Part shown: positions 1-8,953 of the stretch, piece after piece
How positions within the stretch are numbered: position 1 is the first letter of the stretch
Layout: each line of letters begins with the position of its first letter
Virus record (IMG/VR): IMGVR_UViG_3300028595_000292
Location: 1 to 29,478 of that record
DNA length: 29,478 nucleotides
Strand: one strand, 5' to 3'
Source of the DNA: a virus
Notes under the pieces: generated by a model
The model's database searches: none
What the model saw: only the letters and a program-made list of their open reading frames with translations
What the model was told of the DNA's origin: nothing
Made by a program: the position numbers and the translations under genes

Positions 1-30
1 GTGGCTTCGGCATCGCTCTCCCCACATCAA

Positions 31-63
31 GCCGGCCGGGCTACCTGGGGCAACCCGGCCGGC
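31..63 (-). terminator. Strong GC hairpin after the last leftward gene
   Basis: Perfect 10-bp arms (31-40 GCCGGCCGGG and 54-63 CCCGGCCGGC) surround a 13-nt loop, 26 nt beyond the stop codon of the last leftward gene. No T tract follows in the leftward direction, so it is not a textbook intrinsic terminator. It may be a 3'-end protecting hairpin or a factor-assisted terminator. Nothing else is recognisable in bases 1-88. Confidence 0.45.
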
Positions 64-88
64 GGAACTCAGTGCGATAACTCCCGGG

Positions 89-499
89 CTAGGCTGCCTT
101 CGCTTGCGGTGCGTTCTGCACCACCTGCGCATCGCTGGCCTTCACTGCATCGGCCAGCCTCGCGGCAACCAGAGCGCGGCCTGCTTCCGTCTTGAGCTTG
201 GCTTCGAGCACGCTGTCGAAGACCGCAGCAAACTCGGCGACAACGGCCTCCTCGCCGTCCAGGAAGAGCCGTGCAAGCTCCGCAAATTTCTCGGTCATGC
301 CGCTGTAGTCGCCGACCGAATAGTCGATCAGGAACTCGGGGATTCGCTTCAGCCCGAGCTTCGACAGCACGCCAGCCAGCTTCGCGGCACCGCGGCGACG
401 ATCCTCGATCTCTTCGTCTTTCTTGAACAGCCAGCGGACGCCGGCGTAGCCGACAATCAGCGCGACAGCGCAAATCAGAACAATCTCTAGCGGACTCAT
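89..499 (-). CDS. Small membrane-anchored phage protein, one N-terminal helix
   Basis: This 136-residue protein has one hydrophobic helix at about residues 3-25, then a charged KKDEEIEDRRR stretch and a helical, Ala/Glu-rich soluble domain. It should sit in the host inner membrane with its bulk in the cytoplasm. The ATG at 499 is preceded by AAAGAGAG; the reading frame continues upstream only to a TTG with no ribosome site. It is the last gene of the leftward lysis/envelope cassette, after two cysteine peptidases and a secreted membrane protein. A holin-like or holin-regulating role is possible from position and topology, but no family is recognised and one helix with a long cytoplasmic domain is not diagnostic. 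Confidence 0.75.
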   Translation of the reverse strand: MSPLEIVLICAVALIVGYAGVRWLFKKDEEIEDRRRGAAKLAGVLSKLGLKRIPEFLIDYSVGDYSGMTEKFAELARLFLDGEEAVVAEFAAVFDSVLEAKLKTEAGRALVAARLADAVKASDAQVVQNAPQAKAA

Positions 500-580
500 G
501 CTCAACTCTCTTTCGTTTGGGTAACTTGTAACTGAATCTTCCAAGTTCAACGTGAAACGCAGACGCCGCCCCCCCGGCGA

Positions 581-1231
581 CTAGCCTTCCTTGTAGGTCT
601 TCCTCCACTGGACGGCGAGCCCGCCAACGCCACCGATCACCGACGCGAGAATGGCGAGGCCGACCCCGGCGCCAACAGGTAACCCGGCACGCGGAGACGC
701 AATGACCGGAGGCCCGGCAACAGGCGGCGTAAAGGGTACGGCGGGCTGCGTTTCGTTAGACTCCGGTTCGGCCGGCGTCAGTCGCTTCTCAATCTCCTTT
801 CGCCAGGGCAGAATCGTACAGCCCCGTGCCAGACAGACTTGATCGGCAATGTCGGCGTACAGGGCCTCGGCGGTCGCGGGAAGCTCGTTCCCGGCCGCCT
901 CGTAAATCACGGCGCCGTCACCGTCTTGTACCCTCACGGTGGGCAGAGCTTTCACGTTCGGCGCGTAGCGCTCGCGGTAGGTGGCGGTATTGCTCGTGAC
1001 CTGATGGTAGTGGACTTGGCTTCGCAAGTCCTTTAGCCCGTCGTGCGTGCTGAACCAGCCGACGATGCGATGGTAGCTCGGGCTGCGCGAACTACCAACT
1101 ATGCTGACGTACCAGGCATCTTGATCTTGCGGGAGATCGACCACCCGCTCTTCTGCCGACACCGCGTAACACGGTACAGCGATGGCCGTGAGCGCGATCA
1201 CGCTGCACAGCAAGAACACCAGACCTTTCAT
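581..1231 (-). CDS. Secreted membrane protein with thioredoxin-like core
   Basis: The 216-residue protein begins with a signal peptide (hydrophobic residues 4-20, likely cleavage after CYA at 23). The exported middle part ends in an LPTVRV strand near residue 93 that resembles the cis-proline region of thioredoxin folds. No CXXC active site is visible, so redox activity is doubtful; a CLARGC pair occurs further on. A Pro-rich linker (about 150-185) leads to a C-terminal membrane helix (about 188-210) with a short basic tail (WRKTYKEG). The ATG at 1231 has AGAGAGGGAAG before it. A periplasm-facing, C-terminally anchored protein in a lysis cassette could act like a spanin, but that is inference from topology only. 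Confidence 0.75.
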   Translation of the reverse strand: MKGLVFLLCSVIALTAIAVPCYAVSAEERVVDLPQDQDAWYVSIVGSSRSPSYHRIVGWFSTHDGLKDLRSQVHYHQVTSNTATYRERYAPNVKALPTVRVQDGDGAVIYEAAGNELPATAEALYADIADQVCLARGCTILPWRKEIEKRLTPAEPESNETQPAVPFTPPVAGPPVIASPRAGLPVGAGVGLAILASVIGGVGGLAVQWRKTYKEG

Positions 1232-1260
1232 TCTTCCCTCTCTTTCTGGAAAACAAGAAA

Positions 1261-1794
1261 CTACCAAGGTAGCGGGGCCGCCGGAGAGTAGACCGGCGTA
1301 ATTGCCCAGCGTTTGCTACGATGCCATTCCGCGATCAATTCGTCACGCGGAATCCAACGATACTGACTCACGTCCTTGTTATCGAGAATGGCGGCCCATT
1401 CATCGTCAAGATAGACGAGCGCGACCATGTGCTTACCTTTGCGAATCGAGATACCGGCACCGCGCCGCGTCTCGCAAGCCCACTCCAAAAACCGCACGTC
1501 GCCGTGCCAGGTCGAGGCATAACGCACCCCGGCCGCGTCCATCTGCCGCGAGATGCTAGACAACACTTCACCGCCGCCGTGCGTCCGTCGCCACCAGTCG
1601 GCTGTTTCGCACTGGCCCTGCCACCGTAGCAACGAGACGAGCGTGGCGTGGACACACGAGCCGCCCCAATTACTCTGCCGTAACTCACGCGGCACGTTGA
1701 CGGTCGGATACTCCTTCGCGGGCTGCCGGCTGACGGTAAGCTCCCCGCAGCCGGCAACGAACAACACGAGCAAAATCAAGATCAATCGCTTCAC
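1261..1794 (-). CDS. Lipoprotein with papain-fold (C39-like) cysteine peptidase domain
   Basis: This 177-residue protein has a lipoprotein signal peptide with lipobox VAGC (Cys16), so it should be lipid-anchored. The rest looks like a papain-fold peptidase of the C39/bacteriocin-processing type: NWGGSCVHAT supplies the nucleophile Cys47, KGKHMVAL the His122, and ILDN the Asp138/Asn139. The GTG start at 1794 overlaps the upstream stop (GTGA) and follows a strong AAGGAGG. It is coupled to the NlpC/P60-like gene upstream, so two different cysteine hydrolases are made together late in infection. Cleavage of cell-wall peptides or an envelope protein is likely; the substrate is unknown. The catalytic assignment rests on motif spacing, not on an alignment. 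Confidence 0.75.
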   Translation of the reverse strand: MKRLILILLVLFVAGCGELTVSRQPAKEYPTVNVPRELRQSNWGGSCVHATLVSLLRWQGQCETADWWRRTHGGGEVLSSISRQMDAAGVRYASTWHGDVRFLEWACETRRGAGISIRKGKHMVALVYLDDEWAAILDNKDVSQYRWIPRDELIAEWHRSKRWAITPVYSPAAPLPW

Positions 1795-2405
1795 TTGATC
1801 CTCCTTGGCTTCAATACAATGCCGCGCCGCCGCAACCGTCGGCAGAGACGATTCGGATTCCAGCGGCTTACGTTATCGTCCGGGCAAAGGCCCAGGTGCG
1901 AATACGCCGCGGCGACCCATTCCGAACAGAAGATTTCGCTCAAGTCCTGGGGCTGGAACAGCGACTCGATCCAGGAGATGCCGACCCCAGTAGCACGCAG
2001 CGCACCCATGCCGTCGTAGGGCAGGCCGATAGTGCTCAGCAGGAACCTGGTCAGTCGGCCGTTCTCTGCATCGTACAATGGCCGGTGTAGTGGATAATGC
2101 CAGGCCCGGCCTGCATATCGAGAAAGGACGAACGCGAGGGTATGGGCTTGCGTGCCGTTGATAGGCCGGCCTGTAATCGCACAGGGCCAATCGTCTTCGA
2201 GGGTGGTGCTCTCAAACAGAAGCAAGTCGCCCTCGTGAGATCGCCCCATGATACCGACATGACTCAAGCTCCAAAAAGGGAGGCCGTAGGTGCCCAGGTT
2301 GATCGCAATGCTCTGCCAGCCACGACCGCTGAACCCAATAATATCGCCGGCTTTGACGTTGTTCAGGTCCACAGAAGTACCTATCGGGCCACCTGGAGCG
2401 TACAT
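1791..2405 (-). CDS. NlpC/P60-superfamily (YiiX-like) cysteine hydrolase, probable lysis enzyme
   Basis: The 204-residue protein opens with VKAGDIIGFSG and has LSHVGIM (His about 49), LLFEST (Glu about 65), GLPYD and FCSEWVAAAYSHLG (Cys about 160). The order His, then Glu, then Cys is typical of circularly permuted NlpC/P60 enzymes of the YiiX/DUF830 type, which hydrolyse amide or ester bonds in cell wall or lipids. The C terminus is very basic (LCRRLRRRG). It is the first gene after a putative late promoter and heads the lysis/envelope cassette, so it is the best endolysin candidate here. The ATG at 2405 follows AGGGTGAAG, but the -10-like hexamer overlaps this site. If that promoter is used, GTG at 2372 is the better start. 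Confidence 0.8.
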   Translation of the reverse strand: MYAPGGPIGTSVDLNNVKAGDIIGFSGRGWQSIAINLGTYGLPFWSLSHVGIMGRSHEGDLLLFESTTLEDDWPCAITGRPINGTQAHTLAFVLSRYAGRAWHYPLHRPLYDAENGRLTRFLLSTIGLPYDGMGALRATGVGISWIESLFQPQDLSEIFCSEWVAAAYSHLGLCPDDNVSRWNPNRLCRRLRRRGIVLKPRRIK

Positions 2406-2409
2406 CTTC

Positions 2410-2449
2410 ACCCTACCAAGCCGGCACTATCGGAAGTTAAAACCTATCA
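2410..2449 (-). promoter_or_regulatory. Putative phage late promoter, copy 1 (lysis cassette)
   Basis: One of four 40-bp sequences that align without gaps. Reading leftward it has TGATAGGTTTT at element positions 1-11, CGAT at 18-21 and TGGTAGGGT at 32-40, followed by GAAG. The last part fits an extended -10 (TGnTAnnnT). The upstream box overlaps the last codons (MIGFNFR) of the giant internal virion protein gene, so the lysis cassette appears to have its own promoter embedded in the end of the preceding gene. Confidence 0.65.
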
Positions 2450-5400
2450 TCTTGGCCCTATTTTCTGCGGCTTCCCGGCTCGTCCCCTGGTTTCGCAGGC
2501 GGTCGTAGGCCAGGGTCTTCGCTACGCCAGGCATCACCCCCATTTGTTCCAGATACCGCCCCGAGTGGACGGCTGTGTCGGTCTCGCCGGCAGCGCCAAT
2601 CGCCTTCTTGGCGATGTGTTCCAAGATGACTTTTCGCACGGCAGGCGGGACGGCATTCGGATCGGTCAGCGGATTCGGGTATCGCTCCAGCGGCTCGCGC
2701 TGAAGGGCGGCCCTGGCCAACCCGGTCCTTGCCCGATCGACTGCACTGCGATCCTCAGCAGGAAGGTTTCGTGCCGCCTTCCGAATGTCAGTCAACAGCG
2801 CGGAGACATACTGACAACGGCGCCACGAATCCAAGTCCTCTTCCCGCTCGCCGCCGTGCAGCTTATTCGATTCGTGCGATTTATCGAGCGATTCCTTTTT
2901 CGCGTAGAAGTCATCCACGCTCTTCGTGTAATCCTTACGAAACGTGATACCCTTCATGCCGGGGATGTCGTGGGCCGTCCAGTATTCGCCGCTGGCAATC
3001 TTGTCTACCGGCGCATTGACCTTGCCGTAGAGCCCGCCGCTGAGCCCGTTTGCGAGATGGTCGATCTTCGCCGGGCTCAGGCTGACCTTTCCGCCGCTAA
3101 CCTTGTGCAGCATTTCAGCCACACCCTTAGCGACCTTTGACGTGTAGTCGTAATACTGGTCCGGCCCTTCGAGTTTTTGCAGAGCGTCAGATACGATCGG
3201 CCGGTCGCGGAACGCATCGTAATTGAAAAGCGTCTCGAACATCGGTGTAACGCCCGCCGGCAGGCCACCAGGATTCGCCGTATCGAGCACCTGCTCGAAC
3301 CACCGCGTCACTGCCTTGGGGTCCTTGTCGTACATAGCATCCATCATGCGCTCGATGCCGGACTCAATTAGGCCCCATTCCTGCGACTTCGGAATCCGCC
3401 AGACAGGCTCGCCTTCTGCGTTCTTCAAGACGAAGAACGAATCCTGCCACTCCGGCCGTTCCTTGTAGTCGTCATCGTCGTGGCGATACCACCAGTACGT
3501 GAGCGCGAGCGGCACGATATTCAGCCCTACCCGCATCGTCGACCGGCCAGGGTGGTCCTTGAACGTGCGGACAAACTTGTCGAGACCTTCGAGCCTCGCG
3601 TTAAAGAACGGGATGTAGTAGTTGAGGTAGCGGCCCCACTTCCCGAGCCGACGGAAGTCAACAGTGACGTCATGTGAGGCGTTGACTGCTCGCACGAGCA
3701 CCGGCAACGGCGGCGTCTCGCCAGCCTCAACCCGCTCCAGCCAGCCTTCCCTACCGAGGATCGCCGCGAACTCGGCAATTCTTGGCCCCACTTCCGTAAC
3801 CCCGGCGATGTTGATAGCAGTCTCGACCTTGCCCTGCCGACCGGCCAGTGCCCGCTTCCTGCCGGCACGGAGCCGGGCGCGATCGAGCCCCGCGTAAGTC
3901 GAAAGCTCCCCGCCCATCTGCTGGAACAACTCGACAACTGGGCTGCCTTTCTCGCCGGCCGCCGCACGGAGTTCCGAAACGACGTACAGCGCCACATAGC
4001 GAGCGGGATCGAAGGCGCCCTTCAATCCCTTCTCGCCCTGCATTAAGAACGTCTCTAAGTCGCGGATGCCATTGCTGACATAGAAGTCGGGATTGAACCG
4101 AGTGGCACCAATCTTCAACATCCCGGTAAAGGCCCTGGCCGTGCGCGTGGCGATGTCCAATGCCTGCATTGTCTCCAGCCCACCGAGCGATTCGGCCAAC
4201 TGGGAATCGAGATAGTAAAATACCGGCTTGCCGTCTTGCGTCACACGGACAATGGGCTGGCCGTTCACCTTCGCCAGATCGGGCCGCCAAATTGTCATCG
4301 CCAGCATCGGGTCGATGAGATCCAAAAGCGGGTCGGCGTCTACGCCGGACTCCGCTTCGATCTCTTTCTTGAGTACCGCCTTGATCTCGTCGAATTTGAA
4401 TTCCGTGGCGATAACGCCTGGCGGCACACGGCATACCCATTTCCCAAGCCCTTCCGTGCCTTCGGCAACCTCAACCAGCTTATTAACAACGATCTGCTGC
4501 GCGGCACGTTCGTAAAGACGAATGGCCCGCGAGATCGTGGACTCCACCGGATCAATGATTTGCAGACCGCTGCCGCGACGACCCTTGATTGCCGACGAAA
4601 GGTCCACCATCCGCCGCCCGCCGCCACCGCGGGCCCCCTGCTTCGCGCGCTCCAGCGGAATATAATACTTGTACTCAGCGAGAATGATCTGCTTCGTCTT
4701 CTGGTCAATCACGCCGACATCTGCGAGCACTTCAATCAGGGCATTGTTGAACTGCGTCAGCGCATCGGCCGCCGCCTCGTAGCGAGGATCGTACAACTGC
4801 CGCATGGTCTCTTTGGCGTCCTCGCGAGTGATGCCTGGACCCTTTGGCTTTGCGGTCTTTCCGTCGCCTTCCCGCGTGCTAACCGGGTTCTTTTCACGAT
4901 CCCACGATTCGGCGGCATGTCGGGCATAGGCCCACGCGATGAAGTTCGTATAATCTTCGCCCGGCTCGATCTCGGCAAGCGCGTCAGAGAGCGAAGGACC
5001 AACCCGCTCCATCTGGCCGGAGAGTTTGAAGACGCCGCGCTCAATTGCCATCGCCGCGAAATGCGGCCCGACCTGTCGCAAGGCGTTGTAATCCTCGAAG
5101 GGCGTCGTATCGTCACCTGGATCGTAGCCTTCTTTCTTGGCCGCATCCACGAATCGTTTTACCGGCCGCCCCTCCTCCTTGATCTGCGTATACAGGTATT
5201 CCTTCCACTCGTTTACACGCTCCAGAAGCGGCTTCGCCCGTTCTTCGTCGATCCCGGTCTCGCTAATCTGCCCCTTCACGCGGCCGGGCGCCCCGGCCCG
5301 CTTGAATGCCTCCAACGGTTCACGAGTCGCGTCAAGCTTTGCCTTGACCTCCGGGTGCGCCTCAACCCACTGCTCGAAGTGTGCGAGAAACTTCGGGGCC

Positions 5401-7388
5401 ACGTCCGCAAGATCGACGCCGCCCTTGTGGGTCTCGGTCGCACCGGTCAGATACGCCCTAACGAACTCGGCAAACCCCTCGAAATCTCGCAGCTTGCTTT
5501 GGTCGTAGTCCAGCTTGGCGACTTCCGCCTTGGCTTCGGCCGGCGCGCTCTTGAGTACATCCGACGTATTGTCCAGATGGTGCCCGATAACCTCATGGAC
5601 AGCCACGGCGACCGACGCCTCTTCGCCCTTGGCGAGCCGGCTAACCCGCTGTTTCAGCTTGTAGATGCCACGGGCGGCTCGCATCCTAGTACGGCCCGAC
5701 CTGATCGGGACGTCCCAAATCTGCTCCACGCGCCGCACGAGTTCCCGGCCGCCGATCCGCTCGCCGGTCCCTTCCATCTCGACCGGAAAGTCGTGCTCCG
5801 CCGGCGCAGTGCCCTGTGCCGCCCTGGTTTCCTGAGCAGCCACTTGCTGCGGCCCGGGTTGAACTGCCGCCGTTTCGCTGGGCTGCCCCACGGGCTCCAG
5901 GCTAGCCGTCTCTCCCTGCGCCGCCGTCACAGGCGAAGGCACGGCCGCTTGCGCTGGCGGCATCTGCGGCACGAACTTCTTGACGAGATACTTCTGACGA
6001 CCCTCTTCCGTCTTGCCTTCTTTTGCCGGCAGGCCCAACTCCCGCCACTGCGCGGCAGTCGGCGTCACGCCGGCAACCACGAACTTCAACTGGTCGATGG
6101 TTTGCTGGCTCTTGACGATCTTTTTCGCCGTTGCCAATCGCTGCTTTCGGGTCTTGCCCTCTTCGGCCGGCAGGCCCCACTTCTCCCATTGCGCCCTGGC
6201 CGGCGCGTGCCCCTTGGCGACGACCTCAGCGATCTCCTGTAACGTCTTGGCTTGCTTCGACCCCTCAGCGAACCGCTTGTAGCGGACCACGGATTCGCCG
6301 GCACGGACGGCGCCACCCACCCCACCCAGCACGGCCAAGCCAGGCAGGGCCTCTTTCGCCTGGCTGTAGCCCTCAGCCAGTACGTCGATTGCGTGCCGAT
6401 CCTCGGTCTCACCGCCGACCAGGAGCTTCGCCCCCTCCTGGACACCGCCCTGAAGGCCCTCCTCGACCGCCTCAAGGCCGGTGCGCTTCAGGGCGTCTAC
6501 TCCAGCCCCGACAACCCGGCGCGTCACAGGATGCCGCACGAGCGACGAGGCGGCCTTTCCGCCGATCTTCTCGACAGCCTCGGCGAGCGCCCGGCGGGCT
6601 ATTCCCTTAATGGGCTTTGCGGCCCCCCGCGTCAGGCCAGTCGGGTCGATGTTCAGAAGCTCGATCCCACCGACTGCCGCGGCGGTCGCCGTTCCAGCCA
6701 GCGAGGAGGCGCCAGACGAAAGCCCCATCTCCAGAAAATCCTCACGCGCCTCCGGCTGCTCCCGGGCCGTCCAGTATCCCATCATGGCAGCCGGGCCGCC
6801 CGCCGCGTTGGCCAGCAGGCCGGCGGCCATGTCGGGGGCCATCCCCGCGGCACCGGCCGCAGCCTTGAGACTCAGGGGTGCATCCTTCCCGAGATACGGG
6901 TTCTCGCCCTGCTTCGCCCCCTCCAGCGCACGGGCGAACTGCACATCCTCCTGCGATCGCCCCTTGCCCTGCGTCCAGTCGCGGAGCTTGCCCGCGGCCT
7001 CCGTCATCCCGGTGCCCGCCTCAGCAAAAGAGCCGCCGACCTTCTGAACCCGCTTGCCGAGCCGCCCCAGGTAGCCGGCCTCGTTATACTCCTCCTGCTC
7101 GGCCCACTCCCGAGCCTTGGCGATCTTGGCGACCTCGCCCACGAGCCAGCGGCGTTCTTCGGGGTCAGTAACTTCCTTGAGCGCCTTCTCTGAATACGTG
7201 TCCCGCGTACCACTCAACGGAGCGACCAGCCCCCACACGTACTTATCGCGCAGGTACTCGCGCCGGCGGGCGACCTGCTCGCCGGTTTGCGCGAGCGCAT
7301 CGCGCACGCCGCTATCGAGCTTCGGCCTCGTCATGGCCTCGGGCGGGACCTGTGCAAGGGCAGCCGAAAGTTCCGGGTCCAGGGGCAT
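2427..7388 (-). CDS. Giant internal virion/ejection protein with LPD38-like domain
   Basis: At 1653 residues this is the largest gene here. The N-terminal third has Ala/Gly-rich hydrophobic stretches (about 165-240) as in phage ejection proteins. Two related units, AQWEKWGLPAEEGKT and AQWRELGLPAKEGKT, lie in residues about 394-428 and 441-475. A HEVIGHHLD motif starts at His598; it resembles a zinc-peptidase motif but has three, not two, residues between Glu and the next His. The part around Asn1099 (TRFNPDFYVSNGIRD) fits the 'large polyvalent protein' LPD38-type domain of virion proteins. The start overlaps the upstream stop (TAATG). By size and position it is probably ejected with the DNA, as T7 gp16 is; enzymatic activity is unproven. 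Confidence 0.85.
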   Translation of the reverse strand: MPLDPELSAALAQVPPEAMTRPKLDSGVRDALAQTGEQVARRREYLRDKYVWGLVAPLSGTRDTYSEKALKEVTDPEERRWLVGEVAKIAKAREWAEQEEYNEAGYLGRLGKRVQKVGGSFAEAGTGMTEAAGKLRDWTQGKGRSQEDVQFARALEGAKQGENPYLGKDAPLSLKAAAGAAGMAPDMAAGLLANAAGGPAAMMGYWTAREQPEAREDFLEMGLSSGASSLAGTATAAAVGGIELLNIDPTGLTRGAAKPIKGIARRALAEAVEKIGGKAASSLVRHPVTRRVVGAGVDALKRTGLEAVEEGLQGGVQEGAKLLVGGETEDRHAIDVLAEGYSQAKEALPGLAVLGGVGGAVRAGESVVRYKRFAEGSKQAKTLQEIAEVVAKGHAPARAQWEKWGLPAEEGKTRKQRLATAKKIVKSQQTIDQLKFVVAGVTPTAAQWRELGLPAKEGKTEEGRQKYLVKKFVPQMPPAQAAVPSPVTAAQGETASLEPVGQPSETAAVQPGPQQVAAQETRAAQGTAPAEHDFPVEMEGTGERIGGRELVRRVEQIWDVPIRSGRTRMRAARGIYKLKQRVSRLAKGEEASVAVAVHEVIGHHLDNTSDVLKSAPAEAKAEVAKLDYDQSKLRDFEGFAEFVRAYLTGATETHKGGVDLADVAPKFLAHFEQWVEAHPEVKAKLDATREPLEAFKRAGAPGRVKGQISETGIDEERAKPLLERVNEWKEYLYTQIKEEGRPVKRFVDAAKKEGYDPGDDTTPFEDYNALRQVGPHFAAMAIERGVFKLSGQMERVGPSLSDALAEIEPGEDYTNFIAWAYARHAAESWDREKNPVSTREGDGKTAKPKGPGITREDAKETMRQLYDPRYEAAADALTQFNNALIEVLADVGVIDQKTKQIILAEYKYYIPLERAKQGARGGGGRRMVDLSSAIKGRRGSGLQIIDPVESTISRAIRLYERAAQQIVVNKLVEVAEGTEGLGKWVCRVPPGVIATEFKFDEIKAVLKKEIEAESGVDADPLLDLIDPMLAMTIWRPDLAKVNGQPIVRVTQDGKPVFYYLDSQLAESLGGLETMQALDIATRTARAFTGMLKIGATRFNPDFYVSNGIRDLETFLMQGEKGLKGAFDPARYVALYVVSELRAAAGEKGSPVVELFQQMGGELSTYAGLDRARLRAGRKRALAGRQGKVETAINIAGVTEVGPRIAEFAAILGREGWLERVEAGETPPLPVLVRAVNASHDVTVDFRRLGKWGRYLNYYIPFFNARLEGLDKFVRTFKDHPGRSTMRVGLNIVPLALTYWWYRHDDDDYKERPEWQDSFFVLKNAEGEPVWRIPKSQEWGLIESGIERMMDAMYDKDPKAVTRWFEQVLDTANPGGLPAGVTPMFETLFNYDAFRDRPIVSDALQKLEGPDQYYDYTSKVAKGVAEMLHKVSGGKVSLSPAKIDHLANGLSGGLYGKVNAPVDKIASGEYWTAHDIPGMKGITFRKDYTKSVDDFYAKKESLDKSHESNKLHGGEREEDLDSWRRCQYVSALLTDIRKAARNLPAEDRSAVDRARTGLARAALQREPLERYPNPLTDPNAVPPAVRKVILEHIAKKAIGAAGETDTAVHSGRYLEQMGVMPGVAKTLAYDRLRNQGTSREAAENRAKMIGFNFR

Positions 7389-8407
7389 TACTGGCTTTCG
7401 TATTGCTTGAGGAGCTTGGCGGCGTAGAGGTACGCGGAGCGCTGATCTTCCGGCACGCCGGAGTAACCGCCGTACTTGGCGGTCAACGTGCGAAAGTAAC
7501 TGGCCGCATAACCGACTTGCGGGGGCAACTCGCGGTCACTGTCCTGGACCTGGAGCCCCTGCGACTCTGCCCGCTCCCACCACTGCTGCTGCTTTTGCGG
7601 CTGCTGCTCACCGCCGAGCACGGTTCGCATGATCGACTCGACTTCCTCCGGCGTCCGCTGCCTCCGCGACGGCGTGCCGTCAGCGCCCTGCTCAATCACA
7701 TCTTCCGTGGCGAGCTTCAGCCGCAGATCCAGCAGGCGATCCTCGCGCTTCGCCTGCAACTCAAGCTGCTTTGCCTGCTGCGTGGCCTCCGCCTGAAGCT
7801 TGGCGGCCTCGGGCCCCTGGTCCCATCGCTGAATCAACTTCGGGTTGCCCTCCATGTCGAACATGATTGTTGAACCGGCCTCGTTGACCATAGTATCGCC
7901 AGGGGCCTGCCCCTCCTTGAAAGTCGGCTTACTCGGATCGCGGGGTATCATGGACGGCTGGATATTCGCCTGCTGAAGGTCGATTTGCCTCATGGCGACC
8001 TGCTTCTCTTCTTCCGAGAATTGATCGCTGGACATAATCGCCTGCCGCGCGTTATTGAAGCGCGCGAAGTCCCGCCGCTGCTCGGCCGAATAGTTATACT
8101 CGACTTGCTGGGCCTGAAGTCGCGCCTGCTCCTGCATCCCAGTCAGCCGGCGATCAAACTCCTGTTCGCGGACCTGCTGGTCAAGCCCGAATTGCAGGGC
8201 CGTGCGCGCAGTGGCGTCATCAGCAGCCTGCTTCTGTAAATCAGAGCGGGCCTCAATGTCCCGCATCTGCATGTTGCGCTGATTCCAAAGCTGCTCCGCC
8301 AGATGCGAGTCGCGCTGCTGCCTGTCCAGGTCGCGCTGTCCAGCCTGGGCAATGATCTGGCCGGCAGCGGTCCCGGCCTGGCCGCCGTGTCCTACGGTGA
8401 TTCCCAT
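7388..8407 (-). CDS. Gln-rich coiled-coil internal virion protein
   Basis: The 339-residue protein is rich in Gln, Arg and Glu. A Gly/Ala-rich head (MGITVGHGGQAGTAAGQ) is followed by long predicted coiled-coil segments (about 28-135 and 190-240), a short PQKQQQWW stretch and an aromatic C terminus (ASYFRTLTAKYGGY). This composition and its place between the tail proteins and the giant ejection protein suit an inner-core protein like T7 gp14/gp15, though no specific family is recognised. Its start has the best Shine-Dalgarno in the window (AGGAGGAAGTT before ATG). Its stop overlaps the start of the giant protein by one base, which suggests coupled translation of partners. Confidence 0.8.
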   Translation of the reverse strand: MGITVGHGGQAGTAAGQIIAQAGQRDLDRQQRDSHLAEQLWNQRNMQMRDIEARSDLQKQAADDATARTALQFGLDQQVREQEFDRRLTGMQEQARLQAQQVEYNYSAEQRRDFARFNNARQAIMSSDQFSEEEKQVAMRQIDLQQANIQPSMIPRDPSKPTFKEGQAPGDTMVNEAGSTIMFDMEGNPKLIQRWDQGPEAAKLQAEATQQAKQLELQAKREDRLLDLRLKLATEDVIEQGADGTPSRRQRTPEEVESIMRTVLGGEQQPQKQQQWWERAESQGLQVQDSDRELPPQVGYAASYFRTLTAKYGGYSGVPEDQRSAYLYAAKLLKQYESQ

Positions 8408-8416
8408 AACTTCCTC

Positions 8417-8941
8417 CTAGCTCTGAAGCCCCGCGAGCGCCTGAAGCATGGTCGAAAGCCCCTGCCCCTGTCCGTACTGCGACCCGACCCCGGCAATGAG
8501 CGACTGCACCGCGCCGAGATCCGGGTAGGGGTCTTCGCGGCTGCCGATGATGCCGAGTTTCGTCTGTTGCATCTGATCGGCGAGGCGATCCAGCGATGAC
8601 TGCCGCTCACGCTCAACGCCCATCTGCATCGTCGGAGCGACGGTCGTGTTCGACATGCCAAGTCGACCGAGACGCTGCATGATGTCAGACTCACGCTGCC
8701 CGTAATCACTCGTGATGTCCGCCGCTCGCTGTTGCGTCGTCTGGTTGGCGATACCGAGCATCTGCTGGTAGCGAGCCTCGTTTGCGGACTTCGCCTGCCC
8801 GTAAGCCTGATTGTAGTTATTGACCAGTGCCGACAGCCCGCTCGTAACTTCCGCGCTCGGACTATTGGAAGTCGTAATCATTGGCGTTCGCCAAGTCTGC
8901 GAGAGCGGCCTCCCGGTCGGGTATTGTGCGCTGAAAGTCAT
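8417..8941 (-). CDS. Helical virion protein, probable ejection component
   Basis: The 174-residue protein has a disordered, Ser/Thr-rich start, then a long helical part (about 40-135) rich in Gln, Ala and Met, including YNQAYGQAKSANEARYQQML, and a Gly/Gln-rich tail. An AGGAGTTCGGT ribosome site precedes the ATG at 8941, and the stop lies 10 bases before the next start. The gene belongs to the three-gene block of internal virion proteins that ends with the 1653-residue protein. By analogy with podophages carrying three ejected proteins, this could be the smallest of the three. That comparison rests on order, size and composition, not sequence similarity. Confidence 0.75.
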   Translation of the reverse strand: MTFSAQYPTGRPLSQTWRTPMITTSNSPSAEVTSGLSALVNNYNQAYGQAKSANEARYQQMLGIANQTTQQRAADITSDYGQRESDIMQRLGRLGMSNTTVAPTMQMGVERERQSSLDRLADQMQQTKLGIIGSREDPYPDLGAVQSLIAGVGSQYGQGQGLSTMLQALAGLQS

Positions 8942-8953
8942 ACCGAACTCCTG

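Noticed and set aside
1-195. 64-codon frame on the plus strand at the left edge
   Set aside because: Overlaps the leftward membrane-protein gene and a hairpin; translation is Ser/Arg/Pro-rich without a domain.
5582-5597. Standard HExxH metallopeptidase motif in the giant protein
   Set aside because: The sequence is HEVIGHH with three residues between Glu and His, so the standard motif is not met; reported only as an unusual motif.
4236-6242. 668-codon open frame on the plus strand, and similar long ones at 2097-3140, 18006-19178, 19175-20833 and 22239-23501
   Set aside because: They are antisense to well-supported genes, are rich in Arg/Leu/Pro, and lack family motifs. They result from the high third-position GC of the real minus-strand genes.
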